Positions 34,235 to 46,898 of a stretch of DNA of 64,000 nt are shown here, piece after piece. A program made the position numbers and the translations under genes. Within the stretch, counting starts at the first letter, position 1. Each line of letters begins with the position of its first letter. The notes under the pieces are model-generated. The model was not told the origin of the DNA, did not search any database, and was given only the letters and a program-made list of their open reading frames with translations. Source of the stretch: Hypoxylon rubiginosum (taxonomy: Eukaryota > Ascomycota > Sordariomycetes > Xylariales > Hypoxylaceae); assembly GCA_902806565.1 (NCBI GenBank), contig CADCXA010000031.1, positions 62,001 through 126,000 of the forward strand, read 5' to 3'.

Positions 34235-37200
34235 CTACTCCCCGTTGCCTCTCCTTTTTGCGCGTACCAACTCAGCTGCGAGCTCGGTGTTCTGTCGCTC
34301 GCTATCCTGTATCCTCTGTCGGGCCGCGGCTCGATCCATGTGTCGGGCTTCCCTCTCCTGCTTGAGTTTGTACTCGAGCTCCCGCAGCCTGAACATCCAT
34401 CGGTTATCGTCACCGCTCTTACCGGATGCGTTGTCACCGCTGGACGTGCCGAGCCGCTCTATATCGTGTACGCCCATAGTAGAGGCGCTCCGAGACACGC
34501 TGCTGGCTCTGCTCTTTTCGCTTGAGCTGTTCACTTCCAACTGCGTCGTTTTGCTGCGTGGGATTCTCGAGTCTTTACGATGCGGACCGGTCGGGACAGA
34601 TGGCGCGGGACTGCCCCCATCGATGAGGTCTTCGTGCGAGCCGTTGCTATTGGCCTTCTTAAGCCCCGACCAACCGGCTCCGCGGGTACGCGCGTCGTTA
34701 GCACGCTGGAGCGTGGCGTTCTCAATCTTGAGAGCTCGATAGGCAGTTTCTAGTTGGGACATCTTCGTCTGCATATCGAAATTGCCCGTTGCGATACCCG
34801 TGCGGACGACAGTTTCCAGGCGCTCCAGCTTCTTAGACTTCGCCTCGAGACTGCTTTCCAGAGTCTGGTATTCTTTCCAGAGCTCGCGCTCGACCGACTT
34901 AATGCGTGATTGGAAATTACCAACAATAACCTCTATAGTCTTCACAGCTCCTAGCAGGTTCTTGGCGAAGCCCGGTAGCATAGTTGATACGGACTCGAGA
35001 GAAGGAAGAGCACGGCCATTAATCAGGCTATTGTCGTGGGCCCAATCAGTGCCACATAGGGAGGAAAGGCGCGTCCATAATACAAGTAACAGATTGTTAC
35101 GCTCGTTGAGCTGTTCCTTAAACGAAGCTTCGAGCTGTGCCATCTTCTTCTTGTCTGTCGCGCGGCTCGTCTCCAGCTCTAGGATACGTGAATCCTGGCT
35201 CGTGACCGTCCGCGATACATGCTGATGCGTACGCTGGAATGTTTCGAACTGATTTTTCGTGTTGCGATGAGCCTGACGTTCCTTGTCAAGCATCTCAGCC
35301 AATCTTCGAGATTCAAGCCCGTGCGACTCGAGGAGGGCATCGCGTTGCTTAATTATGCGGTCTTTCTCGAGCAAGGAGCTCTTTGTAGTATCAAGCTCAC
35401 GAACAGTGTTCTCGAGCTCTCTTTGAAGCTTAGCGATAGACTGTGAGAATGATTAGCTAGAAATCCCAACATGTACACTCCGTAAGGGTTCACGCACCTT
35501 GAGTAGGCTAGACCTAGTCCCATTAAGATCTCCAAGAGCCTCTCTAAGGTTATTTTCGAGTTCCATGAGCCTCTCTTTCCACTCCGTAGCTTCGACCTCT
35601 CTACTAGTCAGATTCTTGCGGAGTCGTCTGGCTTCGTCCTTAGCTGTGGAAACTTCACGATTAAGCTCATTGACGAATTGCTGCACCTCTTCCTTCTCAC
35701 GGGTGGCTAGGATCTCGCGCTGTTTCCGCTCGTTACCAAGGCGTTGCTCCAGCTCCCTAGTCCGATCACGCTCTTCTCTAAGACCCTGCTCGGCGTTGGC
35801 GAGCGCAGCCTCAATGTCGCCAATTCGGATTTTGTCCGCTTCTTGCTCTTCACGCAGGAACGCAATCTCGCCCTGACTAGATTCTTGTTGAACACCAAGG
35901 CGCTGTGCCTTGTCGTTTGCTTCAAGAAGCTTAGTTTCGAGGTCCTCTGATTCCTTGTTAGACTCGGTAAGTTCCTGCTCAAGCTGTTCTATTCTCCTGA
36001 GCTTTTTCTCCTGGTCGTCCTCAAGTCTAACGAGTGCCTCGCTCATTTGGCGCATCTCTTCCTGAAGAGCGTCGAAATTCTCTGATCGATCTTGTAGCTC
36101 GATCTGCAACCGCTGAATTTCGTCCGTCTTCTGGTCACCCTCGGCTTCCAAGGTATCGATCTCGTCTTGAGCTTCCTTTTGGAGTATATTGAATTCGTTT
36201 TCAAGCTCGGAATGCTCCTGCAGCACCTCGTCTCGTTCTCCTTGAATTTGTATTAGATCATTAACTGTTTTCTGGAGCTCGTCTTCGAGAGCAGCGCTGT
36301 GTTCTTCAAGCTGCCTCCTGGCCTCAATACTACTGTCTAGCTCTTGCATGCACGTTTGGAGATCGCGCTGGAGTTCTTGTTTTTCGAATTTGAGCTCGTT
36401 TATCTTGTCGCGGTGTTCGGCTAGCTTGTTCTCCAGCTCCTCGCGGTCGGGATCTTCCTCGACTGTCGTCGTGAGTCTCGTACGTCCACTGCCTCGTGAT
36501 GCCGACCGTTCGTGGCCTCCTGCGCGTGATGCTGATCGCTCGAGGAGACTGTCTACGGTTGAAGGAGCCGGGCCGCCGCGACGTTGTGATAATTTAAGGT
36601 CCTCAATCTCCTGGTAGAGCCTCTCCTTTTCGCGATTACGCGAAGTGAGCATGGAGGTTTGAGCGCCAACTTCTCTTCGCAGCTCAGCATTCTCATGGCG
36701 TAACTGCTCGCTTTCCCGACGTAGTTCTTCGGCTAGGGTTGCCGATTGACTAGATGCACCGGAAGGATCGAATTCACCAGACAGACCAGAGACCGGCCGG
36801 GATCTCGACGGGGACATCGGTCTAGGCTTCCTCGTGATATTGTAAATATTGGTCGTATGGTGCATAGCGCCAGGGACGGAAGCTGTTCCATTCATCTCCT
36901 GTTTTAGGCGGAACATCTCTTCTCGAAGCTTTCGGTTGTCGTCATCTGCCTGCTCGCGACGAGCCGTCTCTTGTTCGAGGAGATCCTTGTATACGTCAGC
37001 CTCCTCCTGGCGGCCAAGGCTTTCACCGACGCGCTCCCCAGCGCGATCTCCCATGGTCTTGACAGTCTCCACTAGTCTTCTCTTCTCGGCCTGGCTAGAC
37101 ATATTCTCGTTCCTGAGTCTCTCGATCTCGGTGACATACTCTTCAACTCGCTCTCTCAAATACAACAATTCCTCCTCCCGTTCTTGTGCGTCGGCGTCGA

Positions 37201-38908
37201 AGGCTGGAGTCGTCGCTCCATCGGAAGAATACCCACTCCTTGCAGTACTGGGACGGTCTTCTTCATCGCGAAGACGTTTTTCTAGTTCTTTGACCCGACG
37301 TCTAAGAATCTTGTTATCACGCTGAGTAACGGCTAACGAAGTTCTGAGCTCGACATTTTCCGAGATCATCTCCTTAACACCTTCCTCGGAGAGTTTGTCT
37401 AAGCGATCAGAAAGGAACATGACCTTGAGCTTCAGATCGAAGTTCTCCTTCGAGAGGCGCTCAATGGTGCTAGATTGTTCCTTGAGTGTCAGATTCTTGC
37501 CGCCGCGAGAGGCAGTACCGGCAGTCGCTGGTGTGTAGCTGGCCGCTTTCCTATAGCCCTGGTGCATTGGTGTTGCCAAACCACTCTTGGTCTTGTATTC
37601 CTTTGCGAGAGACTCGGGTACTTCCACGTTGCGGACATGCCTAGCAATGACAGTATCAGTAGGCGCCATCAGGGAACCCCTTTTCGCCTTGGGGGTCGCG
37701 AGCGGATCGGCATGGCGGTTGGGCATGGGGCTCTCGACTTCTTCTAGCGGCTCTAGGTGGTCAGGTCGAATGGGGTCTGGAGCTTCGTCAAAGCCAGATG
37801 CCATACTGCCGATACTTACGGAGCGAGACAGGCTATTGCTAATACTCCGCGTCGGCCCGAAGGCAGGCAGAGCACCTCCGGATTGAAGGGCATAATCAGC
37901 GCCCAGCCCAACCGTAACGTCGCTATCGACATCGTCGTTTGTGAGGAAAGAAGAGGTCGAAGAGCGCTGGCTTGCATTCCTACTCCGAAGGTATTTCGGC
38001 CGCTTACCAACCTTGAGAGAATTCTCTGACATGTCCCCAGGTTCGGTTGATAATTTGCTCAAGTTCCTGTCTGATGCCTCGTGGTGGAGCATCGAAGCCT
38101 CAGCGGAATCATCTTCCGGCGGCATATCGAGGCTCGAATCGCGTGATGAACTATTTGCCTCGCGTTTCTCGCTTGTCGATTCATTCTCAACAGGTTTGCT
38201 AGTCCTCGATACGGTTCTCGACAGGGCACGAGCGGTGGCAGCGATTGTAGGAGAGGATAGGTTCTCTAGGGCAGATGTGGTATTGCCAATTTCGGTAGTA
38301 TAGGAGGTCTCGTCCACCTTGGGCTGCGGCGTATCTTGAGAACTACGGCGGGGAGATTTGGAATTTGGGGTCATCGGATTTGGAGAGTTCCGACTTTGTT
38401 CGGGATTGGCTTCGGCGGAAGGAGTGTCGGCATGATCATCAGCGTACGAATCAGGCTGGCTTGATGCAGAGTGTTGCGGCACTGCATCGGATGCAGGTGC
38501 TATAAGCGAAGGGGTTGCGGGAGTGGATGGATTCTGCTTCTTTGCAGCTGCGTCGAATAGAAACGTATCGTCGATACCACGCTCTGAGCTGGCCACTTGA
38601 ACTGGCGAGATAGGGGGAATAAAGCTAGACTCGACATCTTCTAGGTGAGCCCTTACTTGCTGCTCTTCGGTAACAGAATCGATATGTTTGTCGTCGTGGT
38701 CGAGAAGGGTAGATTCGACGAAGCTACCATTGTCTGGTGGCGGCGTGCGAATTTGCGATTGGGGGGGATTTTCCTTCTTCGGCTCGGGAGTGTCCGTAGG
38801 AGTGTCCGTGGGAGTGTCTGTTTGTGTGTTTGCTTGTGCGCCTGATATTTCGGAGGGCGCATTATCATGGATAGGCTCCTGGTCGATGCGACTTTCGTCT
38901 TCGGCCAT
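34235..38908 (-). CDS. apsB: Mto1/ApsB-like microtubule-organising coiled-coil protein
   Basis: Exons 35498-38908 and 34235-35440 give 1,538 residues; the 57-bp intron is GT-AG. The first about 450 residues are Ser/Thr/Pro-rich and probably disordered, with a PTDTPTDT repeat near residue 35. The centrosomin CM1 motif lies at about 473-525 (LKEQSSTIERLSKENFDLKLKV). Long heptad-rich coiled coils fill the rest, and the C-terminal helix with RWMFRLRELEYKLKQERE is the Mto2-binding type motif. CM1 proteins recruit gamma-tubulin complexes; in Aspergillus and fission yeast the orthologues act at spindle-pole bodies and septal or cytoplasmic organising centres and affect nuclear positioning. The large size and the CM1 plus C-terminal motif make the call good; PcpA/Pcp1-type proteins are the alternative. 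Confidence 0.87.
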
Positions 38909-41467
38909 GGCGACAATTTGGGATTCGTAAATCTAGATCACCTCGCTGCGAACCCACCTATCTAGGAGTAGGTAAGGTGAGGATGTTTAATATTGTATTT
39001 ATTGCTGGCCGATGTCGTCGGTAGACAGCGAAGAGACGACACCCTAGCGACTCGAAGAAATGTCATATGGGTTGGCGACTTATGCTCCGGTGAGGTTCGT
39101 TTATAGCGCTGACGATGTTGGATGCGCTTCGTTTGGTCCGGGCTGGAATGGAATTGGAATTCATCAAGTCCCAAATCTTACGATAATCGATAAAAGGACC
39201 AAGACCTAGACCTAGATATAACTAGAGAAATACACGTGTTGCGGTTAATTTTTGCCGGGTTTTCATCTTATTTACCCAGTGTAGTTTAGTGGTAGTAAGG
39301 AGGATAGGTAATCATAAGACACAATGTTGAACTGAGAAGAAGGAAAACACTATGGTTTTCTATGTTTTCTTCTTTCCCCCTTCTCATTCTCAAAAATGAT
39401 GCTCGTTAAATTCAAAAGACGCGCTCGGTCCCCTCGTGCCGATAAGTCGATCATCTTAGCGCTGAAGGCCCCTGCAGAGCGGTTGCTAGGACAGCGGCCT
39501 TCTACCTAGGTGCCTACCAGCTGGGCCCGGGTAGAGACTGAAACGCTCCATAACACACGTGCGCCGCGACCTGTGCGATCTGGGCATATCCTTGCATCCG
39601 ATAAACCTCGTGCTTCAGATACATGGTAAAAGGAAAGTCACGAAGCACTTCATTCTTGACACCGAGGCTTCAGATGTCAAAATGCAATGTACTATTAATA
39701 TAGGTCTAATATATACTATATTCTCCGTCGGTAGCTTATAATTACCATTGATTGTAAACATCAATCGTAAACAACAAAGGTGCGGGTAGGTACATAGGAA
39801 GGTACGTATAGATAACGATAACGGTGGGCTTATCGATTGCCCAGATCGACAAGTGGGGTTTTATAATCGGATTTCTGCATTATGTACCTAGCCGTAACAA
39901 ATGGAATTGAAGCATTTGTAATGCAAGTGGCAAGCCTACAACGTCTGACGGAATCAACTTCTCTTTATTTCATTAGTACTGCCACAATTCCGCCGGCCAA
40001 TCAAATACTTAGAATCGCCCCGCACTTTTCGACCTTTTCCTTTGCGGTTCTATCGCACCAGGCCTAGAAATAATGCAAATGGTATAGAAAGGTCACGCAA
40101 AACGAGCTCTATCGAGCCATACCAATTATTAATCTTTTTAAGCGGTGGTGGAATAGAATAATCAATTCTACAAAGAATTCATCGGACGTGCGCTGAGGTG
40201 TGGCTAGCCAATCAGAGCCGGACTGATCTGTGGCGCAAAGGAAGCTCGCGATAGTAACCCCCCGGCCGAAGGACGGGTCACGCAGCTAGTGAGACATTAT
40301 CACCTTCATGCTGTATCACCTTGAGATACCAAATCTACTCTATTTACCCCTTCATTAGCATCACTGTAATTAGAGTCTTAAATATTAAAGATGAGGTGGG
40401 CATCTTGGCTATTTCTCATGGAGGCAAGTTAACATCTAACCACTAAGCTAGGTACGTACCTACGCGCGTATATGCTGACCGTCACCAATAGGACTATTTT
40501 GTAACCAAGGTAGGCATCTACAGTTAGAGACACTATACACAGTTCAATATATCGAAGTAACAAGTCTCTGACATACCCTATCATCTAGCTTCTTCGGTCC
40601 CACACATTTCAACAGACTGTACGACGTGTCCACAAGACCGTCCAAGATGTTAAACACGGGCGAGATCCTAGTGAGCCGCTGCGAGAGGGCGAGGCTACCC
40701 GTAAGTAAACTAGCCTGTAATTATCGATTACTGGTCCTAATACTATATGACCAGAAGAACGTAGGAAAGGGTTCCTGTCCCATTTTGTCGAGGAAATACG
40801 AAACCAAGCTCGTGAGGCGACAGGAAGTCGCCGCCCCAAGGATTGACCATCCGTTGGATAAACTCCACAATTCACCTTAAGAGAGAATTCCCCCTGGGGG
40901 GACGTACCGAGATATGCTACCAAGCTTCGCCCTTGCTAAGAATGCTGCACGATACGTGCCTATCTTGCTAGGGCTGAGTCGCTGGACAACTTCGCTCGAA
41001 ACACCAAAGCGGGCTGTCTTGAGCCAGGACTCGTGGCATCGGGATCCTCGCAAACGCATTCCAACAGCAGTAAATGCTGAGGCATGATGATGGGAAGAGG
41101 CAGCGATGAAGGCAATCCGAACTAGCCTAGGGTGTGTTCGATTACGGAGAACGAATTTCATGATAGGCTTTGATGAGAAAAGCCCTTGCTTCCACTCACA
41201 TACCCAAGGCGGCGTTATTGTGGGATGTTCATATCTATTTGCCTCGCTCACCAAACAGAACTTCTCTCATTGAACGCCTCATCGATGGACAATGAGATAC
41301 CTAGATGATTATCCTTGATCGGTTGTTGAAGGTGATAAACTACGAATTTCGATTTACTACCAACACTCATTCTACTTGTCCTGAGATACCTAATCATACA
41401 CGATTTTGTCAGCGAGCTATCATAACCCCTAGCATGTATCCATCCTAGCCTGTAGCTGCATCCAACA
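38909..41467. other. Long intergenic region (2.6 kb)
   Basis: No convincing gene is seen. Minus-strand open frames of 104 and 125 codons at 40,609-41,254 have no recognisable family and may be the 3' UTR or relics. An imperfect hairpin with GAAAAC/GTTTTC arms lies at 39341-39372, and a TCTACCTAGGTGCCTACC copy of the dispersed motif at 39501-39518. Confidence 0.5.
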
Positions 41468-43549
41468 TCATACGGGAGGCGTGCATGAAAGACTGGTGGC
41501 AATGTGGCTTTCGAACGCCTGGCGCAGACTCTCGATGCTGCTATAACAGCCGAGCGCACACGTTACCAAGGCGCCGAGGAAATAGAAGATGTTGAAGGTG
41601 TTGAAAAAAGGTTTCTTCATAAACCCTCGCCTCCATCGCTTCCAACCTTGATCCACATAGTTGTAGGTATTAGTCGCTGGGTCAAACCTTTCCGTGCCCT
41701 CGACCATCGCGTCCTTCTTGATCCAATACCCGACGGCCAGCCAGGCCGGGAAGGTGTACGTGAAGGATAGGATGAATAGCGCGCCAACTAGGCCGACAAC
41801 GTACGAGAACTGCGGCACTGCTGCTCCTACGATGAACGCAACAACCCAGTATATCGGGATAAGCACCGCCCACCATATTTTACCCATCTTGGTCGTCAAG
41901 TCCGGGAATCCCAAAAGCTCGTGGAACACCTCGACATAGACGACTTTCAGGCCGATATTGCTGTATAGTACTGCGGCGATGAGATTGCTAATTAAGCTCA
42001 AGATGTTGCCAGCCGTCTGGATGCTATACACCGCAATGCCCTGAACTGATGGGTTGTACGAATACTGGCCCTGGTACGAGTACATGAACAGGCCGAAGAA
42101 CATGTATATCCCGTAGATGAATATCTCGGCGATAAGCAGGCTCTTCCAGAAGTCCATTGGGTGCCTAGCCGACGTTAGAAAGATCATGTGATGTCAGCTT
42201 GCGCAATAGGTAACTATCTCACCTCATCTCAGCCATAAGAGCCGCAAAGAGTAGCGCTCCTCCGTATGCGTACACGGCTACATTTAGACCGTTCAGAGAA
42301 GCGACAAATCCCACGCCTCCCGAAGCCAGCCCGGGGGGAGGCGTTCCGGCAAATTTCTGGATGGGCATTCCCGGCATCAAGCCAAAGCTCGTCTCTATTG
42401 CCGCGTAGTTTGGACCGTACGTCACTGATGCCATACTATATCATCTCAATTAGTAACGCAACAATCACGAGTGGCCATCCAGGGGTTCAACTTCACTCAC
42501 CACAATAACACAAGTGCTACCGTCAACCAGACGGAGAGATTGGTAAGCCAGCCGAGTCGCTGGAGAGTTCTGATCTGTCCTAGAACAAAGCCGGCAGCCA
42601 TGAAGATCAGCATGCACGCCACGAAGCAGATCCCCATGCTGTCGGGAGACGAGCCGCGGCTGATTTGCGAGATGCTCTGCCCGTTGCTGAGAATGAGAAC
42701 CGACACGGTCAGCAGCAGCTGGAGGGCCTGCGCGACGTTGACGAAATGACGGGCCCACGGGCCAAACATGCGAAAGAAAAAGTCGCCGTATCCCCTGACG
42801 GGGAATCTGTTGGAGTCGAGGCCGCAGAAGACTTTCCACAGGATCCAGCCCGAGCTAAAGATCGCGAGAGTCAGCCACCGTAAGACGTGATCGGCTACGA
42901 CGTAGGTAAGTCGAAACTCACTAGTACGACATGACGCTGAAGACGGTGTATAGCGCGATGCCTGGACCGTAGCCCAGCTGCGCAAAGGACCAGCTGGGAA
43001 TAACTTAGCCTAATTCATGCTTGTACGAGAGAGTATAGCACCGAAAACTCACGGAGCTCCCATCGGACCTAGGATATCGGTCGTGATGAGGTAGAAAATC
43101 GTTCCCCAGCTAGCAGTCCTCAGCGCTCTTCCAGCAGTCTCTCGCTGCGCCCCCGTGACGCCGTATCTGGCAGTGTCGGCGCTCTCCGTAGGCTGGATAG
43201 ACTCGCCGCCCTGCTGGCTCTTCTCCGCGCCGCCGGTAGTGGTGATCGAACCGACTACTTCGGTGGTTACCGTGTCTTTTTCGAGACGGCCCTTGGAAAA
43301 CCTGCCCTGGATCAGGTTCTTCCACGTCCGCGGGCCGCGCGCGGCAATGAATCGAGCGTTCGCCTCCTTCTCCTCGGCGCGCGTGATCTCCGCGTAGTAC
43401 ATGTACTCCTCGAAGCTGACCACGCGGCCCTTGGCGCCGTTTCCGAGCGCCGCCGCCGCCGCATCTGCCGCGACGGTCTCCGCTTGGAACGACGACTTTC
43501 GCGGGTCGCCGCCCTCGAGGGCGAGGTTTGCTGGGGTGAGGCCGGCCAT
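41468..43549 (-). CDS. Amino-acid transporter (Aa_trans family permease)
   Basis: Five exons (43053-43549, 42922-42993, 42501-42854, 42223-42435, 41468-42164) give 610 residues. About 145 hydrophilic N-terminal residues precede roughly eleven membrane segments. The start of the domain, GPMGAPWSFAQLGYGPGIALYTVF, is typical of the AAAP family, as are GYGDFFFRMFG and YAYGGALLFAALMAEMRHP. The protein should import neutral amino acids by proton symport at the plasma or vacuolar membrane; the substrate is not readable from sequence. All four introns are GT-AG. The promoter region just upstream contains the dispersed TACCTAGG motif at 43559-43583. Confidence 0.88.
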
Positions 43550-44408
43550 GGTTTTTAAGTACCTAGGTTAGGTAGGTAGGTATGGATCATATGGATCATG
43601 GTCGAGAGACCAAAAAGTTCAACAAGTGGCAGAAGCCCAGCCAAACGCGTCCCACAACTTCCCGCGGCTCGCCTATATTTAAGGACAGCCCGAGGGACGG
43701 TGGACGGTGACATGGTGGCGATTTGGGGGTTCACTATCTGCGGGTCGCCATTATCACGCAAAAGGGACTCGTCCATGTTACCAAAAGCGAGGCGACGTGC
43801 AGGGCCCCCGGCAGATAAGGCCGTACCGGGAGTGCAGTACAACCTTCTCATAATGGTCGTTTGCGCCGGGCTTATCTCGAGTAGCATCGCGCTTGGATTG
43901 GACAACGGCTCGAGGCTTGCAGGACCCTCCAGAACAATTCCAAATCCCTTGGCATTGGGGTTAGCCCGTGGGGAGTGGCTGGGAGGATCAGGATCTAATG
44001 CATAAAATCGTAATGACAGCCACTAGCAAGAGCTTGATTACCCCCTGGAGTGTGCAGTGTGTGTGTGTGCTATGTAACGGAACCCCAGCCGCTCAAGCGA
44101 GCCGCGATGCCGCGATTACTATACGCTAATATGATCAATTCGAGACATGGAAGCTTGTCTGTCCGCGATATCCCGCCAGGTTTGTTCAAGGGTTTATACG
44201 CTTCAGGTTGCAACCCGCGAGCGATCGGGGAAAGCCACTTTTGGGTATAATATTCCTTTTAATACCCGGCTACCTTCTAGCTAACCATCACTAGTTCATA
44301 CTATTCTTTTTAACTTGATCAAGCAACGAGATTACAAGTGGCTAATGGATGAAAAATGAGAGCGCTACTATGTATTGTCATTAAAAGTACGACTTGGAGC
44401 GAAAATAT
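43550..44408. other. Intergenic region between permease and oxygenase
   Basis: This 859-bp gap contains a TACCTAGGTTAGGTAGGTAGGT repeat (43559-43583) and a short GT microsatellite (about 44057-44069). Open frames on both strands near 43,600-44,000 show no known family. Confidence 0.5.
43559..43583. repeat. Dispersed palindrome plus GGTA tandem units
   Basis: TACCTAGGTTAGGTAGGTAGGTA-type sequence lies 10 bp upstream of the permease start codon. Confidence 0.6.
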
Positions 44409-46014
44409 CTAGAACCCCAATATCTCATTCGCTAGCGAGGTGACCTTTTTTGAACCCACGGTATCTGCTTCAGTTGCGACGAGCTTCTCGAACCCGAACG
44501 CTCGCTGTCCTTCCACGGAGGCATGCGAACGGAGATACGCTTCGGTAGGCCTGTTGACATGATCGGCTTCGCCTTGCCCACCGGGAAAGTCCGGACCGGG
44601 AGTTCCTTTTAAGAAAGCGTCTCGCTGCCGTGCGAGATACTTGGCATTGAGCTCTGTTACCGGGCAGATTGGAATGTATAAAACGCTCGAGTCCGAGCTG
44701 CCTCTGTGCACCTTATCGACGGCATGAATGGCTGATTTATCTGTCAGTTTTATTGGCTGTAGGAAGACGGGGCTTGTTTCACTCACTGTCGCAGTGCCAA
44801 ATCACAAAGTCCCCGGGCTTAATACGTGGGACATGCACCATGGTGTTATCGAGATCTAGGTGGGGGTGGAGAGCGTGGTTCAGCTCTTGCCCGTGTCCCA
44901 GGGTGGCTCCTTGGAGTTCACTCGTCATCTCCGAGCCGGTAAATTCCCAGTTATCGGGCGCGAGGTATGCCTCGGGGGAAACGTGATCGGGTCCCTTGAT
45001 TGGCCGGAAGAAAGGGCGGAGCAGCAAGTACGCAGTTGAGAGCTTGACTGCCGGGTTCACCATGAGCGTCCCTTCGAATGGGTTTGTCGTGCTCATGCTA
45101 AGCCACCCCTGGAACATGCGAAACATTGAGCAAGCACCCAACCCGTTATAATTGTTCATGACGGCGGGCACTCGAGTGCTAGCATCCCACGGATCGTACT
45201 CTTCCCACGACCCTTCGAAGATCTTGTTATATACTCCGCCGCGGCCATAACCTTCCAGCTCCCACCTCTCGACGCTGCCACCGTCGATATGAGGACCTAG
45301 GGCAAAGGCAGCATCGCCGGGCTGTCTGATACGAAGACGATCAGCATATGTTAACGGTTGCGATATTGATACGGCGCTGTCGGGATCTGATTTGTGCCAT
45401 AGCTTCATGAACTCTGCCTGAACTCGCAGCAGGTTCTGGTGCGCTCTAGCACGGAGCTGGGGCGCAGACCAATACAGTTCGTACACTTGCGGATTGTCAG
45501 GTGGGAACGCTATTTCTTAGAATCAGATATGGTTTATGTTTATGCTTGGACATTCTCTCTGGGTATTATTACCGTTCGTTTGGGGATTCTGCCTTACGTA
45601 TTCTTCAATCTCGCCCTTGAACGAACGAGCTTCATCTTCCGGAAGCGCCCCCCTAACGACTGCAACGCCCCGCTTCTTCAGTTCGTCGCGGAGCCTGACG
45701 AGATCCGCGTCTAGATTGTGGAAATCTAGACTAGGAATTATCTTAGGACCTTCTCGGGTGATGATCTCGTTCTCTCGCCTGAGATCGACCAGGAGTCTAC
45801 TCCAGCTATCGACGACACGGTCTTCATGCCCTCGAATCAAGGTCTTCTTGAGGTCAAGGAACCGTTGTGGGAGAGGTGGTGTGACGCCCCCTGATAGTGA
45901 TGCGAAGGAATCGGCAATGTTGCCTTCCCTCTTGCTTTGCGTTTGGGTCGCGGCCATCATGACCGATCGTACCTGGGAGGCATTGGTTGGAATCTTTCGA
46001 GAGAGTGCGCGCAT
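44409..46014 (-). CDS. DUF1479 putative Fe(II)/2-oxoglutarate-type oxygenase
   Basis: Exons 45573-46014, 44787-45509 and 44409-44731 encode 495 residues. The family is related to bacterial YbiU. The double-stranded beta-helix iron motif is probably H221-x-D223 in GPHIDGG, with a distal His in the block IHAVDKVHRG (H391 or H397). Other family blocks are RVPAVMNNYNGLGACSMFRMFQGWLSM and PGDFVIWHCD. The last intron (44732-44786) is resolved by the in-frame acceptor TCAG at 44732, which restores WHCDTIHAVDKVH. The first 25 residues are Arg/Ser/Thr-rich and could be a mitochondrial presequence; a second start at MMAATQ is possible. No substrate is known for this family. It is divergent from a transcription factor and near a deoxyribose-phosphate aldolase. 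Confidence 0.88.
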
Positions 46015-46898
46015 GACGAGAACTATATAAGACAGTGAAAGGTGAGCCCCTTAGTCCTCTCTAGTTAGAACAATGTAGACAGTACCTAGGTACCTAGCTA
46101 GAAACTTGATCTAATAAGACATATAGTAGGTATATGCAAGATAGGAATAATAATAAACAGAAATCTGTCTTGTTAAGTGCTTATATACACAACATGAACG
46201 TCGGACATGTCTCGACATGAGCTACAAGGCGAGAGGGGGATTGTGGCGGAATTGCCTGTTTAGTCTCTGCCGAAGAAGTTGATTCCGGGATAAATCTCAT
46301 GACGATCCTGGAGCATTAAGCTTGTCAGCTATAGGTTTCTAATTACCTAGTTCCATTTTCTAGCCAAGTATTAGAGTATAGTGCCCTTAACCTACCGTAG
46401 GCAACTAGTCCGATGAATCTCTTCGACTATTGTATACGTGCCGGGTTCGATAGTTGATGATGGGGGAGTTGTACCTCGAACCACAGTGGGGCCACAGTCC
46501 CGCCTTGTAGATCTAGACACGGAGATACCAGATTGGGCTAGTCCGACTCAACTCTACAAAGTGAGAATCGACTTCGTCCACGTTCAACTGTCTTTCTCCT
46601 CCGTCAACATCAGGTATAACCCTATACTACAAGCTTGCTATGTAAGTGTATAGGTTTCTACCAGTTCGATACGTTGAGTGTCTATCTTTATCAGCCATCA
46701 GGCCTTTCCAGAATCTAAGCACTTGATCCGCTGTATTTACCGACTGGGATCCATTATATTTCCTTAGATGTTCCCACAATCCCTCTTCTCGAGGATGTCG
46801 CGCTATGAGTTGTGATATTCAACTCATAACACGTAAGATCCGACATGCTGTAGGACGTCGGAGTTCACGTTTCTAGAATCTTGCCGCCGATCGTGGTC
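46015..46898. promoter_or_regulatory. Divergent promoter, DUF1479 / transcription factor
   Basis: This 884-bp region is shared by the divergent oxygenase and regulator genes. It contains TACCTAGGTACCTAGCTAG at 46083-46101. No gene is seen. Confidence 0.5.
46083..46101. repeat. Dispersed palindrome, full copy
   Basis: TACCTAGGTACCTAGCTAG, one of the cleanest copies of the dispersed motif. Confidence 0.7.

Noticed and set aside
39281..39330. tRNA-like start (TAGTTTAGTGGTAG)
   Set aside because: There is no T-arm or acceptor complement downstream; it does not fold as a tRNA.
40609..41254. Minus-strand open frames of about 100-125 codons downstream of the permease
   Set aside because: No family features, no splice structure and ordinary composition; they are more likely chance frames.
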